From Halioglobus sp. (GTDB lineage Bacteria; Pseudomonadota; Gammaproteobacteria; Pseudomonadales; Halieaceae), in NCBI GenBank assembly GCA_029246385.1, contig JAQWNG010000012.1:1-64000 (forward strand): 64,000 nucleotides of DNA, given 5' to 3'. The position numbers and the translations under genes are program-made. The notes beneath the pieces are model-generated. The model searched no databases, was not told the origin of the DNA, and was given only the letters and a program-made list of their open reading frames with translations. Shown piece after piece: positions 54,205 through 64,000 of the stretch. The stretch's first letter is position 1, and every line of letters starts with the position of its first letter.

Positions 54205-54396
54205 GTGGACTTCTGGAAGGTACTTCCGGTCGCGATTGCTTTGGTATTTATTATCGAGGGGTTGTGCCCGTTTGTTAGTCCAAGCCGCTGGCGCACCATG
54301 CTTGTAATCGTGGAGCGTACGGATGACCGAGTGATCCGCAATGTTGGTCTAGTCAGTATGCTTTTGGGTGTTCTCATATTGTATTTGGTACATTAG
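54205..54396 (+). CDS. DUF2065 (YjeT-type) small membrane protein
   Basis: 63 residues from GTG 54205, with AGGAG ending 5 bases upstream. Two hydrophobic helices (VLPVAIALVFIIEGLCPFV and LVSMLLGVLILYLVH) flank SPSRWRTML. This is the DUF2065/YjeT family found next to hflC and purA in many gammaproteobacteria. Function unknown. Confidence 0.88.
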   Translation: MDFWKVLPVAIALVFIIEGLCPFVSPSRWRTMLVIVERTDDRVIRNVGLVSMLLGVLILYLVH

Positions 54397-54411
54397 GGTT
54401 TGTTACATAAA

Positions 54412-56933
<2,522 letters not shown>

Positions 56934-57194
56934 GACGCCCTACACAGCATTAAAAGTCCAGCGAATAGATGTCAGCCTTGCGCAAGCGTCGGGCGCTGCT
57001 AGCATACAGTTTCCTTTTTTAAATCGCCTGCTGATAACGAAAACCTAATTCTTTAATCAAAGTTTCGGCCTATGGGTAGGCAAGTTAGTACCGAAATAGT
57101 AAAAACACCGCTAATTTGGTACAAGAAAGCTTCCCCGCTCACAGCAATTTCACTACTATCGAGAACCGGACTTAATCAAAGTAACAAACATATC

Positions 57195-58136
57195 ATGCAT
57201 TCTAAAAAGCGAATACTCGTTACAGGCGGCGCCGGTTTTTTGGGTTCGCATTTATGCGGTCGACTGGTGGCTCAAGGGCATGACGTCATTTGTGTCGATA
57301 ACTTTTTCACCGGCAGTAAGGAGAATATTGCCGGCCTATCGGATAAAAATAATTTTGAATTGATGCGGCATGATGTCACTTTTCCGCTATATGTTGAAGT
57401 GGACGAAATTTACAACCTCGCCTGCCCCGCGTCGCCAATACACTATCAACACGACCCGGTACAAACGACAAAAACGAGCGTGCATGGTGCGATCAATATG
57501 CTTGGTCTAGCGAAGCGTACAGGTGCCAAAATATTTCAAGCCTCCACCAGTGAAGTGTATGGTGACCCGCAAGTGCATCCCCAGACTGAAGACTATTGGG
57601 GGCACGTAAACCCCATAGGCCAGCGCTCCTGCTATGACGAGGGTAAGCGTTGCGCTGAAACACTATTCTTTGATTATCACAGGCAGCATCAGCTACGTAT
57701 AAAAGTGGCCCGTATTTTTAATACCTATGGCCCCAACATGCACCCCAATGATGGCAGGGTGGTGTCAAACTTTATTATGCAGGCACTGCGCAATGAGCCG
57801 ATTACGATATTTGGCGATGGTTCGCAGACGCGGTCTTTTTGCTACGTTGATGATCTCATTGACGGTATCGTGATGCTGATGGATACGGATGATGAGGTGA
57901 CCGGACCGATAAATCTGGGTAACCCACACGAGTTTACAATCAGAGAACTTGCCGAGAAAGTGATTGAACTTACTCAATCGAGTTCCAGTCTGGTACTGCA
58001 CCCACTGCCCAGTGACGACCCCGTGCAGCGTCAGCCCAATATCGGTTACGCAAAATCCAAATTGCATTGGGAGCCAAAAATTCAGCTCGAAGAGGGCTTG
58101 TATAAAGCCATTCAATACTTTAAAAAAATGCTCTAG
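57195..58136 (+). CDS. UDP-glucuronate decarboxylase (UDP-xylose synthase)
   Basis: 313 residues from ATG 57195. Extended SDR with [10 protein letters not shown] at the NAD loop, [21 protein letters not shown] and the catalytic RSCYDEGKR, a signature of UXS enzymes that convert UDP-glucuronate to UDP-xylose. The frame is open to 57072 but the extension lacks family similarity. Its substrate is supplied by the Ugd enzyme encoded next door on the opposite strand. Confidence 0.92.
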   Translation: MHSKKRILVTGGAGFLGSHLCGRLVAQGHDVICVDNFFTGSKENIAGLSDKNNFELMRHDVTFPLYVEVDEIYNLACPASPIHYQHDPVQTTKTSVHGAINMLGLAKRTGAKIFQASTSEVYGDPQVHPQTEDYWGHVNPIGQRSCYDEGKRCAETLFFDYHRQHQLRIKVARIFNTYGPNMHPNDGRVVSNFIMQALRNEPITIFGDGSQTRSFCYVDDLIDGIVMLMDTDDEVTGPINLGNPHEFTIRELAEKVIELTQSSSSLVLHPLPSDDPVQRQPNIGYAKSKLHWEPKIQLEEGLYKAIQYFKKML

Positions 58137-58260
58137 GGGTCGCGCTTTGGTAGATCTGAGTGAGGTCTTGCAACATGCTATGTGAGGCCTAGTCGCGATA
58201 TGACCATTTCTTGAGTTAGTCGATCAGTGTACCGCACGGCGTTAACATCTTGCAGGTAGC

Positions 58261-59565
58261 TCAGCGGCCTACGCAGCTATATTTGAATCCGCAGGCTGAC
58301 ATCTGCTGTGCCTCATAAACATTTCGAAGGTCAACGAAAACATCGCCCCTCATCAGGGTCTTTAATTTTTTCAGGTCCAACCCTCGGTATTCATTCCACT
58401 CTGTCATCAAAACAATGGCATCGGCAGATTTTACGACGTCTTCGATCGTCTCTTTGTAGTCTACGGCCTCTGGAAGTTCCTTGCGGGCTTCATCCATTCC
58501 TTCGGGATCATGAGCCGCGATGCGCGCGCCGTGTTCAAGCAGCGCAGGCAGGATAGTGAGAGAGGGGGCATCGCGCATATCGTCAGTTTCGGGTTTAAAG
58601 GTAAGTCCCAGAACCGCGATAGTTTTATTTTTGAGACTGCCGCCCAAAGCCTCCTCAATTTTTTTCACCATGCGCAATTTCTGCGCAGCATTTACTGCGA
58701 CCACCGCCTCCACAATACTGCTAGAAGCGCCTGCTTCTTCTGACATTCGGATCATCGCCAGTGTGTCTTTGGGGAAGCATGATCCGCCATAGCCAGGGCC
58801 AGCATGCAAAAACTTTTTACCAATGCGCCCGTCTAGCCCTATACCCTTCGCCACGGCATGTACGTCGGCACCCGTTTTTTCGCACAATTCCGCAACTTCA
58901 TTGATAAAACTTATTTTCGTGGCAAGGAAGGCGTTTGCCGCGTATTTAGTGATTTCTGCACTTTCAAGGTCGGTGACAAGGATGGGAGCCTCGATCAGAT
59001 TTAGTGGACGGTACAGTTCGCGTAATAGGTTTGCTGCACGTTCATTCTCGACGCCTAACACCACCCTGTCAGGACGCATGAAGTCGTTGATGGCTGATCC
59101 TTCCCGTAAAAATTCGGGGTTGGACGCGACGTCAAAGTCTGCGGTCGGATTGGCTTTGTGAAGTACACGTTTAACTTCTCGGGCGGTGCCGACCGGCACC
59201 GTAGACTTATCCACGATGACGGTATATCCCTGCAGATGCGTGGCGACTTCTGCGGCGGCCGCGTAAACATATTTCAAGTCAGCGTGGCCGTCTCCTCTGC
59301 GTGATGGTGTGCCGACTGCGATAAACACCAGGTCGGCATCGCCAATCGAATCTCGAAAGTGGGTAGAAAACTGTAGTCGCTCCGCCTTGACGTTGCGCAG
59401 CACGAGGTCATCTAGGCCGGGCTCATAGATCGGTATTTTGCCGTCTTTTAACGCCTCGATCCTTCCTTCATCGACATCAAGGCAGGTGACATTTGCGCCG
59501 AACTCAGCGAAACAGGCTCCGGAGACCAAGCCTACGTAGCCTGCACCAATCATTACTACGTTCAT
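58261..59565 (-). CDS. ugd: UDP-glucose 6-dehydrogenase
   Basis: 434 residues. N-terminal NAD loop [25 protein letters not shown], the catalytic cysteine in [15 protein letters not shown] and the C-terminal domain [13 protein letters not shown]. Oxidises UDP-glucose to UDP-glucuronate. Its ATG overlaps the end of the upstream epimerase by 4 bp, so the two are a coupled pair. Confidence 0.96.
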   Translation of the reverse strand: MNVVMIGAGYVGLVSGACFAEFGANVTCLDVDEGRIEALKDGKIPIYEPGLDDLVLRNVKAERLQFSTHFRDSIGDADLVFIAVGTPSRRGDGHADLKYVYAAAAEVATHLQGYTVIVDKSTVPVGTAREVKRVLHKANPTADFDVASNPEFLREGSAINDFMRPDRVVLGVENERAANLLRELYRPLNLIEAPILVTDLESAEITKYAANAFLATKISFINEVAELCEKTGADVHAVAKGIGLDGRIGKKFLHAGPGYGGSCFPKDTLAMIRMSEEAGASSSIVEAVVAVNAAQKLRMVKKIEEALGGSLKNKTIAVLGLTFKPETDDMRDAPSLTILPALLEHGARIAAHDPEGMDEARKELPEAVDYKETIEDVVKSADAIVLMTEWNEYRGLDLKKLKTLMRGDVFVDLRNVYEAQQMSACGFKYSCVGR

Positions 59566-60578
59566 GACTTTTCCTTATGCATATGCTCTAAATACCAGGC
59601 AATGAAATTGTCGATGCCACTCTGCACTGGTGTCTGCGGGTGGTAGTCCACGGATTCAATCAGCGCCTCAATATTCGCATAGGTCGCTGCCACGTCGCCA
59701 GGCTGCATAGGCAAAAACTCTTTCTCTGCCGTTTTACCAAGGGCCTTTTCAATGGCGCCAATGAAGTCCATCAGCGATACTGGATTATTGTTGCCAATAT
59801 TGTAGAGTCTGTAAGGGGCGCTGCTGGTGCCAGGATCGGGTGATGCCGCATCCCAGTTTGGGTTAGGAGTGGCTGGCTTATCGGTGACCCGCATGATGCC
59901 TTCGACGATGTCGTCGATATAGGTGAAATCTCGCTGCATCTTGCCGTTGTTAAACACTTTGATTGGCTCCCCAGTGAGTATGGCTTTGGTAAATAGAAAC
60001 AGTGCCATATCGGGTCGCCCCCAGGGGCCGTAGACGGTAAAAAATCGCAGACCCGTGGTGGGGAGTTTATAGAGGTGTGAGTATGTGTGGGCCATCAACT
60101 CATTAGCCTTTTTGGTCGCGGCGTAAAGTGAAATTGGGTGGTCTACGTTGTCATGCACGGAGAACGGCATTGAAGCGTTCATGCCATACACAGAGCTACT
60201 GCTTGCGTAAACGAGGTGGCCTATTTTGTGGTGACGGCAACATTCCAAAATATTGGTAAATCCCACAACGTTACTCTCGATATAGGCGTGAGGATTTTCC
60301 AACGAATAGCGCACCCCCGCTTGTGCAGCGAGATTGATAACGGCATCAAAATTATTCTCAGTAAATAGAGCCTCCAAAGCTGGCCTATCCTGAAGGTCAG
60401 CGCGAATGAAAGTGAAGCCGGACTGAGTCTTCAGCCGGTCCAAGCGCGCTTCCTTAAGGCTGACGTCGTAATAATCGTTGAGATTGTCTAAGCCTGTAAT
60501 GGCGTCACCTCGCGCCAGTAACTTTTCGCTGAGGTGATAGCCGATAAAGCCGGCGGCGCCGGTCACGAGGATATGCAT
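59562..60578 (-). CDS. UDP-glucuronate 4-epimerase-like protein
   Basis: 338 residues. Extended [53 protein letters not shown] and [15 protein letters not shown]. The [10 protein letters not shown] and GPWGRPDMA segments characterise CapI/LpsL-type UDP-glucuronate 4-epimerases making UDP-galacturonate. Pairing with ugd supports this. Divergent from galE. Confidence 0.9.
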   Translation of the reverse strand: MHILVTGAAGFIGYHLSEKLLARGDAITGLDNLNDYYDVSLKEARLDRLKTQSGFTFIRADLQDRPALEALFTENNFDAVINLAAQAGVRYSLENPHAYIESNVVGFTNILECCRHHKIGHLVYASSSSVYGMNASMPFSVHDNVDHPISLYAATKKANELMAHTYSHLYKLPTTGLRFFTVYGPWGRPDMALFLFTKAILTGEPIKVFNNGKMQRDFTYIDDIVEGIMRVTDKPATPNPNWDAASPDPGTSSAPYRLYNIGNNNPVSLMDFIGAIEKALGKTAEKEFLPMQPGDVAATYANIEALIESVDYHPQTPVQSGIDNFIAWYLEHMHKEKS

Positions 60579-60747
60579 TGCAATGTTCTACCGTATGACT
60601 ATTGTCAGCGCATCATAGAGGGTTTTGTGGCGTATTTCATGTAATCATTGGGCATTTGCGAGCTCTTCTATGCGCGCGGGTTTCGCTAAGCCCGCAAACA
60701 ATGATACTTTTGTTGCTCGATTTAGATCAAGCTTTAGGATCAACGCT

Positions 60748-61764
60748 ATGACTCGCACGGTATTGGTGACAGGTGGCGCAGGCTATATTGGAAGCCACGC
60801 CTGTGTCGCGCTGACAGAGGCGGGTTATGACGTCGTGGTATTGGATAATCTTTGTAATAGTGATGCGCTCGCAATGGAGCGATTGCTAGAGATCTGTGCC
60901 AAGAAACCGACCTTTATACACGGAGATATTAGGGACGGTGATGATCTGGACCGCCTCTTTCAGGCGCATAATATTGTTGCCGTGCTGCACTTCGCTGGTC
61001 TCAAAGCGGTCGCTGAGTCGGTTGACCAGCCGCTGGAGTATTACGATAACAATGTAGCGGGCTCACTCATTTTACTGGCGGCGATGCAACGCGCAGGGGT
61101 TGAGAATATAGTTTTTTCCTCCTCTGCAACGGTGTATGGAGACCCTGCTTCAGTGCCTATTCGGGAGAGCTTCCCGCTAGCGCCGACTAATCCCTATGGC
61201 CGGACTAAGCTTATGGTCGAGCATATTCTGGCGGACTGGCAGGCCGCAAACCCTCGGCGCAGTATTGGCCGTTTGCGTTATTTTAATCCGGTAGGGGCGC
61301 ATCCAAGCGGTCTTATCGGCGAGAACCCTCTAGGTTTCCCCAACAACTTGATGCCTTTCATCGCGCAGGTCGCAGTGGGGCAGCGTGACAAATTACATAT
61401 TTTTGGCGGCGACTATGCGACCCCAGACGGCACTGGTGTTCGAGACTATATTCATGTGATGGACTTGGTGGAAGGGCATGTGTCAGCCTTGGATTATGTT
61501 TGTGAAAGACCCGGTTTGCATACCATCAACCTTGGAACGGGTAATGGGGTGTCGGTGCTGGAGATGGTTGGCGCTTTTGAGCGTGCGAGTGGACGGGCTA
61601 TACCCTATGAAATCGTGGACCGGCGACCGGGTGATATCGCCGCGTATTGGGCAGACCCCGAGTTAGCACAGGTATTGTTGCACTGGAAGGCGTATCGTGA
61701 TCTGGCGCAAATGTGTGAGGATGCCTGGCGCTGGCAGCAAAAAAACCCTCGTGGATACTTCTGA
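60748..61764 (+). CDS. galE: UDP-glucose 4-epimerase
   Basis: 338 residues, as in E. coli. TGGAGYIGSHACVAL, LHFAGLKAVAESV, FSSSATVYGDP, NPYGRTK and RYFNPVGAHPSGLIGE are canonical. Interconverts UDP-glucose and UDP-galactose. ATG 60748 is chosen over upstream in-frame starts because the family match begins there. Confidence 0.96.
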   Translation: MTRTVLVTGGAGYIGSHACVALTEAGYDVVVLDNLCNSDALAMERLLEICAKKPTFIHGDIRDGDDLDRLFQAHNIVAVLHFAGLKAVAESVDQPLEYYDNNVAGSLILLAAMQRAGVENIVFSSSATVYGDPASVPIRESFPLAPTNPYGRTKLMVEHILADWQAANPRRSIGRLRYFNPVGAHPSGLIGENPLGFPNNLMPFIAQVAVGQRDKLHIFGGDYATPDGTGVRDYIHVMDLVEGHVSALDYVCERPGLHTINLGTGNGVSVLEMVGAFERASGRAIPYEIVDRRPGDIAAYWADPELAQVLLHWKAYRDLAQMCEDAWRWQQKNPRGYF

Positions 61765-61863
61765 TTTTAAACAGGGTATTTGCAGCCGGGCTATTCGTCC
61801 CGGCGTATTTTGCCTCGGCAAAGCCCGCGGCTAAGATGAGAAAGCGTAATCTCCGCAGCAGCC

Positions 61864-62265
61864 CTACAGGGTGTATCGTATCTTGTATTCGCTGTAGCTG
61901 AGCCCGGTCCAGCGGCGGAAGGCACGGTAAAAGCTGTTGACTTCAAGGTAGCCCAGTTCCTTCGCTAGACACTTACCGGGCCGCCACATAACCCGCAGAA
62001 CCTGCTCGCAGCGATATTGTCGAGCGTGATCGAGTAGAAATTGATAGCAGGTATGATCGGCTCGCAGGCGGCGGCGCAGGGTGGTGCTGCTCATCCCCAG
62101 TGATTCCGCTACAGAATCTGCCCTTAATCGGGTCAGGTCTCCACTGAGTAAAATGTGTAACACTTTGTCCGTCGTGCGAGAGAGCGCGAGGTAACCGACC
62201 TTTTCTGGTGGTGGGACGATCTCATCTCGGCGCGCGTGTGATAAAGAGGTTTGTTCCATGTCCAT
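61864..62265 (-). CDS. AraC-type DNA-binding protein lacking a ligand domain
   Basis: 133 residues. About 30 N-terminal residues precede a complete AraC/XylS DNA-binding domain: RADSVAESLGMSSTTLRRRLR (first helix-turn-helix) and LAKELGYLEVNSFYRAFRRW with TGLSYSEYK (second). Full-length relatives of about 330 residues carry an N-terminal sensing domain, which is absent. Nothing upstream encodes one. Either a natural short regulator or a truncated gene. Confidence 0.85.
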   Translation of the reverse strand: MDMEQTSLSHARRDEIVPPPEKVGYLALSRTTDKVLHILLSGDLTRLRADSVAESLGMSSTTLRRRLRADHTCYQFLLDHARQYRCEQVLRVMWRPGKCLAKELGYLEVNSFYRAFRRWTGLSYSEYKIRYTL

Positions 62266-62615
62266 AACATCCGTGTTTTGGTTTTTAGGAGAATGCGTCA
62301 GATCGAATTCTTATTCAGCGTATCTTTTACGCTGAACTAGCGATCACTATAAATTTAGCACAACCTCACCAATGCGAACGGTTTATCCCCAGCGTGGCTG
62401 TATTTGGTGAATTTTTTCCAACGGCAGGGCGACTAAGACACTCGGCTAGCGTGGCATGTTGCGGCTGAAAGCATCGTAGCAGCGGTTCACCCACTATCGC
62501 CTCAACCGGACCCATCTCAGGCGCACTTCCGTTCTATCCTTGGGTGACGGCGACTCTTGTCGTAAACTAGTAAGAGACGATGTGCGTATCTATAAGGAGA
62601 ATTAAGGATCAGCCT
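62266..62615. other. Divergent intergenic region of the AraC-like gene
   Basis: About 350 bp with no gene. It holds a perfect 9-bp inverted repeat at 62314-62336 (separate entry) and a TATAAA at 62348-62353. An ATG at 62580 could extend the next gene by 12 codons. Confidence 0.5.
62314..62336. repeat. Perfect inverted repeat upstream of the AraC-like gene
   Basis: TTCAGCGTA (62314-62322), spacer TCTTT, TACGCTGAA (62328-62336). It ends about 50 bp from the regulator's start codon. It could be an operator for the regulator or a hairpin; no T tract follows. Confidence 0.7.
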
Positions 62616-63350
62616 ATGCCAGAGTTAAATACGCCAGTTCATCTCCTAGTCTACGGCGGCAACGGTTTTGTCGGCACTAAGGTGCTGGAGCTTGCCGCGA
62701 TTCGCGGCGCAACCTGCACCAGTGTGTCGCGTAGTGGTGAGATTCCGTCGCACTTAAAACGTCTTCGGCCGGCATGGTCGCGGCAAGTCACTTGGGTTGC
62801 TGGCAATGCATTGCATCCCGATCCGTCGTTGGTGGCGTCGGCAGATGGCATTGTATGTCTGGTTGGGTCTCCTCCGCTGCCCACCTTTAACCAGCGTGGC
62901 TTCGAGCAACAGGTGATGACTAACGGTCGCGCTAATAGTGCCGTCATTGCTGAAGCGCAGCGCCAACGGGTTAAGCGGTTGGTGTTGCTCAGCGCGCATA
63001 TTCCAGCCGTGATGCGCTCCAGTCGTTTTGGGTACTACGTAGGTAAACAGCAGGCTAGCGAGGCGGCAGCGGTTTATGCAAAGGCATCAGAACATAATGC
63101 AGCAACGGTAATATATCCCTCGGCGATTTACGGCAAACGCTATACAGGCGGGGGGACTGCCATTCCACTGGGATTGCTTATGTCACCCGTTGCGTGGATG
63201 ATGCGCTGCTTGCCAGAGTTGGTATCCCAGTTTCTTCCTGAAAGCCCGGTTGCAGTGCAGGAAGTGGCGGCTTTCGCAGTGGATGCGGCAATGGCCACAG
63301 AACGTCGTGGGCTGATGGTTGTCGAGAATCAGGATATGCTAGCGAGATAG
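62616..63350 (+). CDS. NAD(P)-binding (atypical SDR) protein
   Basis: 244 residues from ATG 62616, with AAGGA upstream. VYGGNGFVGTKVLELA is the cofactor loop, then VSRSGEIPSHL, LVLLSAHIP and YVGKQQASEAAA in place of YxxxK, with VIYPSAIYGKRYTGGG. This is the NmrA/NDUFA9-like group of atypical SDRs. Several members act in quinone or membrane complexes, but no function can be given here. Confidence 0.82.
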   Translation: MPELNTPVHLLVYGGNGFVGTKVLELAAIRGATCTSVSRSGEIPSHLKRLRPAWSRQVTWVAGNALHPDPSLVASADGIVCLVGSPPLPTFNQRGFEQQVMTNGRANSAVIAEAQRQRVKRLVLLSAHIPAVMRSSRFGYYVGKQQASEAAAVYAKASEHNAATVIYPSAIYGKRYTGGGTAIPLGLLMSPVAWMMRCLPELVSQFLPESPVAVQEVAAFAVDAAMATERRGLMVVENQDMLAR

Positions 63351-63541
63351 GGCTAGCATGGGGGTCCATGAAAATACTTCGCATCAGTGAAGCGTCGGTC
63401 ATTCTTGTATTGTGGGGTGAGGGCCCCTTTTTTTGGGTGCGCGAGTAATCAAGTGCTACCCTAGAAAGCCACTGGTTGATACAGTGAGTCCCGTGCTCTC
63501 TACGCATTTGCTTAGAGATTTATAGCCTTAAGGAGAATGAA

Positions 63542-63925
63542 ATGGCAGCAGTGACCATCGTAATTGCATTAGCTTTGATTGAATACTCGATCTTCGGCAT
63601 GTTGGTTGGAAAAGCGCGGGGAACCTATGATGTTGCCGCGCCTGCAGTGTCAGGCGATCCGATCTTTGAAAGGTATTATCGGGTTCAGCAAAATACGCTT
63701 GAGATGTTAGTTTTATTTATCCCAGGAATATTTATGTTCGGTCACTATGTCAGCGCCGATGTGGCTGCAGGTCTGGGCTTGATTTTCGTGGTTGGGCGCT
63801 TTCTTTACTTTAGAGGTTATGTAGCTGATCCAAAATCTCGAACCCTGGGATTTATCTTAAGTTTTCTTCCGGCCCAAATTTTAGTTATTGGCGGGCTCGT
63901 TGGTGCGGCATTAGCACTCGTTTAG
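63542..63925 (+). CDS. MAPEG family membrane protein
   Basis: 127 residues with four hydrophobic segments. The family features ERYYRVQQNTLEMLVLFIPG and VVGRFLYFRGYVADPKSRTLGF match MAPEG proteins, membrane enzymes of glutathione and eicosanoid metabolism such as microsomal glutathione transferase. AAGGAGAATGAA stands before ATG 63542. Bacterial role unclear. Confidence 0.9.
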   Translation: MAAVTIVIALALIEYSIFGMLVGKARGTYDVAAPAVSGDPIFERYYRVQQNTLEMLVLFIPGIFMFGHYVSADVAAGLGLIFVVGRFLYFRGYVADPKSRTLGFILSFLPAQILVIGGLVGAALALV

Positions 63926-64000
63926 CCGCAAACGAACCCAGCCGAAATATGTCGAGCGCGACTCCAGTATGGAGCGGCTCATCACAATAAAATCAGGAGC

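Overview
The window reads as chromosomal DNA from a gammaproteobacterium. It opens in the 3' end of a 5S rRNA and its terminator. It later carries the classic gammaproteobacterial block nnr-tsaE-amiB-mutL-miaA-hfq-hflX-hflK-hflC-(DUF2065)-hisZ-purA, flanked by rsgA, orn and queG. Moderate G+C by eye, a MutL of the nicking-endonuclease type, many lipoproteins and a polyserine linker would fit a marine lineage such as Halieaceae/OM60 or relatives. That placement is inference from gene content, not a database result. I saw no insertion sequence, prophage, CRISPR array or tRNA.

Layout. 1-4.9 kb: 5S rRNA end, a fused aldolase/short-chain dehydrogenase, an NTF2-like protein, an unknown exported protein and a CBS-domain protein. 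5-9.3 kb: M20 peptidase, a Kazal-like lipoprotein translationally coupled to a DAACS symporter, a glyoxalase II-like hydrolase and DUF2288. 9.3-23.6 kb: one tight minus-strand run of 13 genes, described below. 23.7-34.6 kb: mostly single metabolic genes (thioesterase, gamma-glutamyltransferase, pdxH, cinA, NUDIX, FKBP isomerase, iron alcohol dehydrogenase, orphan ParA, PAPS reductase-like protein, PPOX protein, SDR). 34.7-42.9 kb: asnS, RNase II, PIN-PhoH, psd, rsgA/orn. 42.9-56.9 kb: the mutL-hfq-hfl superoperon region. 57-61.8 kb: four UDP-sugar enzymes (UDP-xylose synthase, UDP-glucose dehydrogenase, UDP-glucuronate 4-epimerase, GalE). 61.9-64 kb: a DNA-binding-domain-only AraC regulator, an NAD(P)-binding protein and a MAPEG protein.

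The most unusual region is 9258-23596. It encodes a TolQ/ExbB-like proton channel but no ordinary TolR/ExbD. Instead two von Willebrand factor A proteins begin with a short basic cytoplasmic stretch and a single membrane segment carrying an aspartate where TolR/ExbD carry theirs. Around them lie an actin-like protein with a C-terminal FHA-like domain, a membrane protein with five PEGA repeats and a formylglycine-enzyme-like domain lacking the usual cysteines, a membrane TPR protein, four lipoproteins of unknown function, a secreted TPR protein ending in a TonB-like domain, a small exported tail protein and a lipoprotein M48 protease with a LysM-like end. Junctions overlap or lie within 10 bp, except one 34-bp gap. 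I infer a proton-motive-force-driven cell-envelope machine in which VWA proteins replace TolR. Its function is unknown to me.

Several starts were moved downstream from the longest reading frame on ribosome-binding-site or family grounds; each entry says so.
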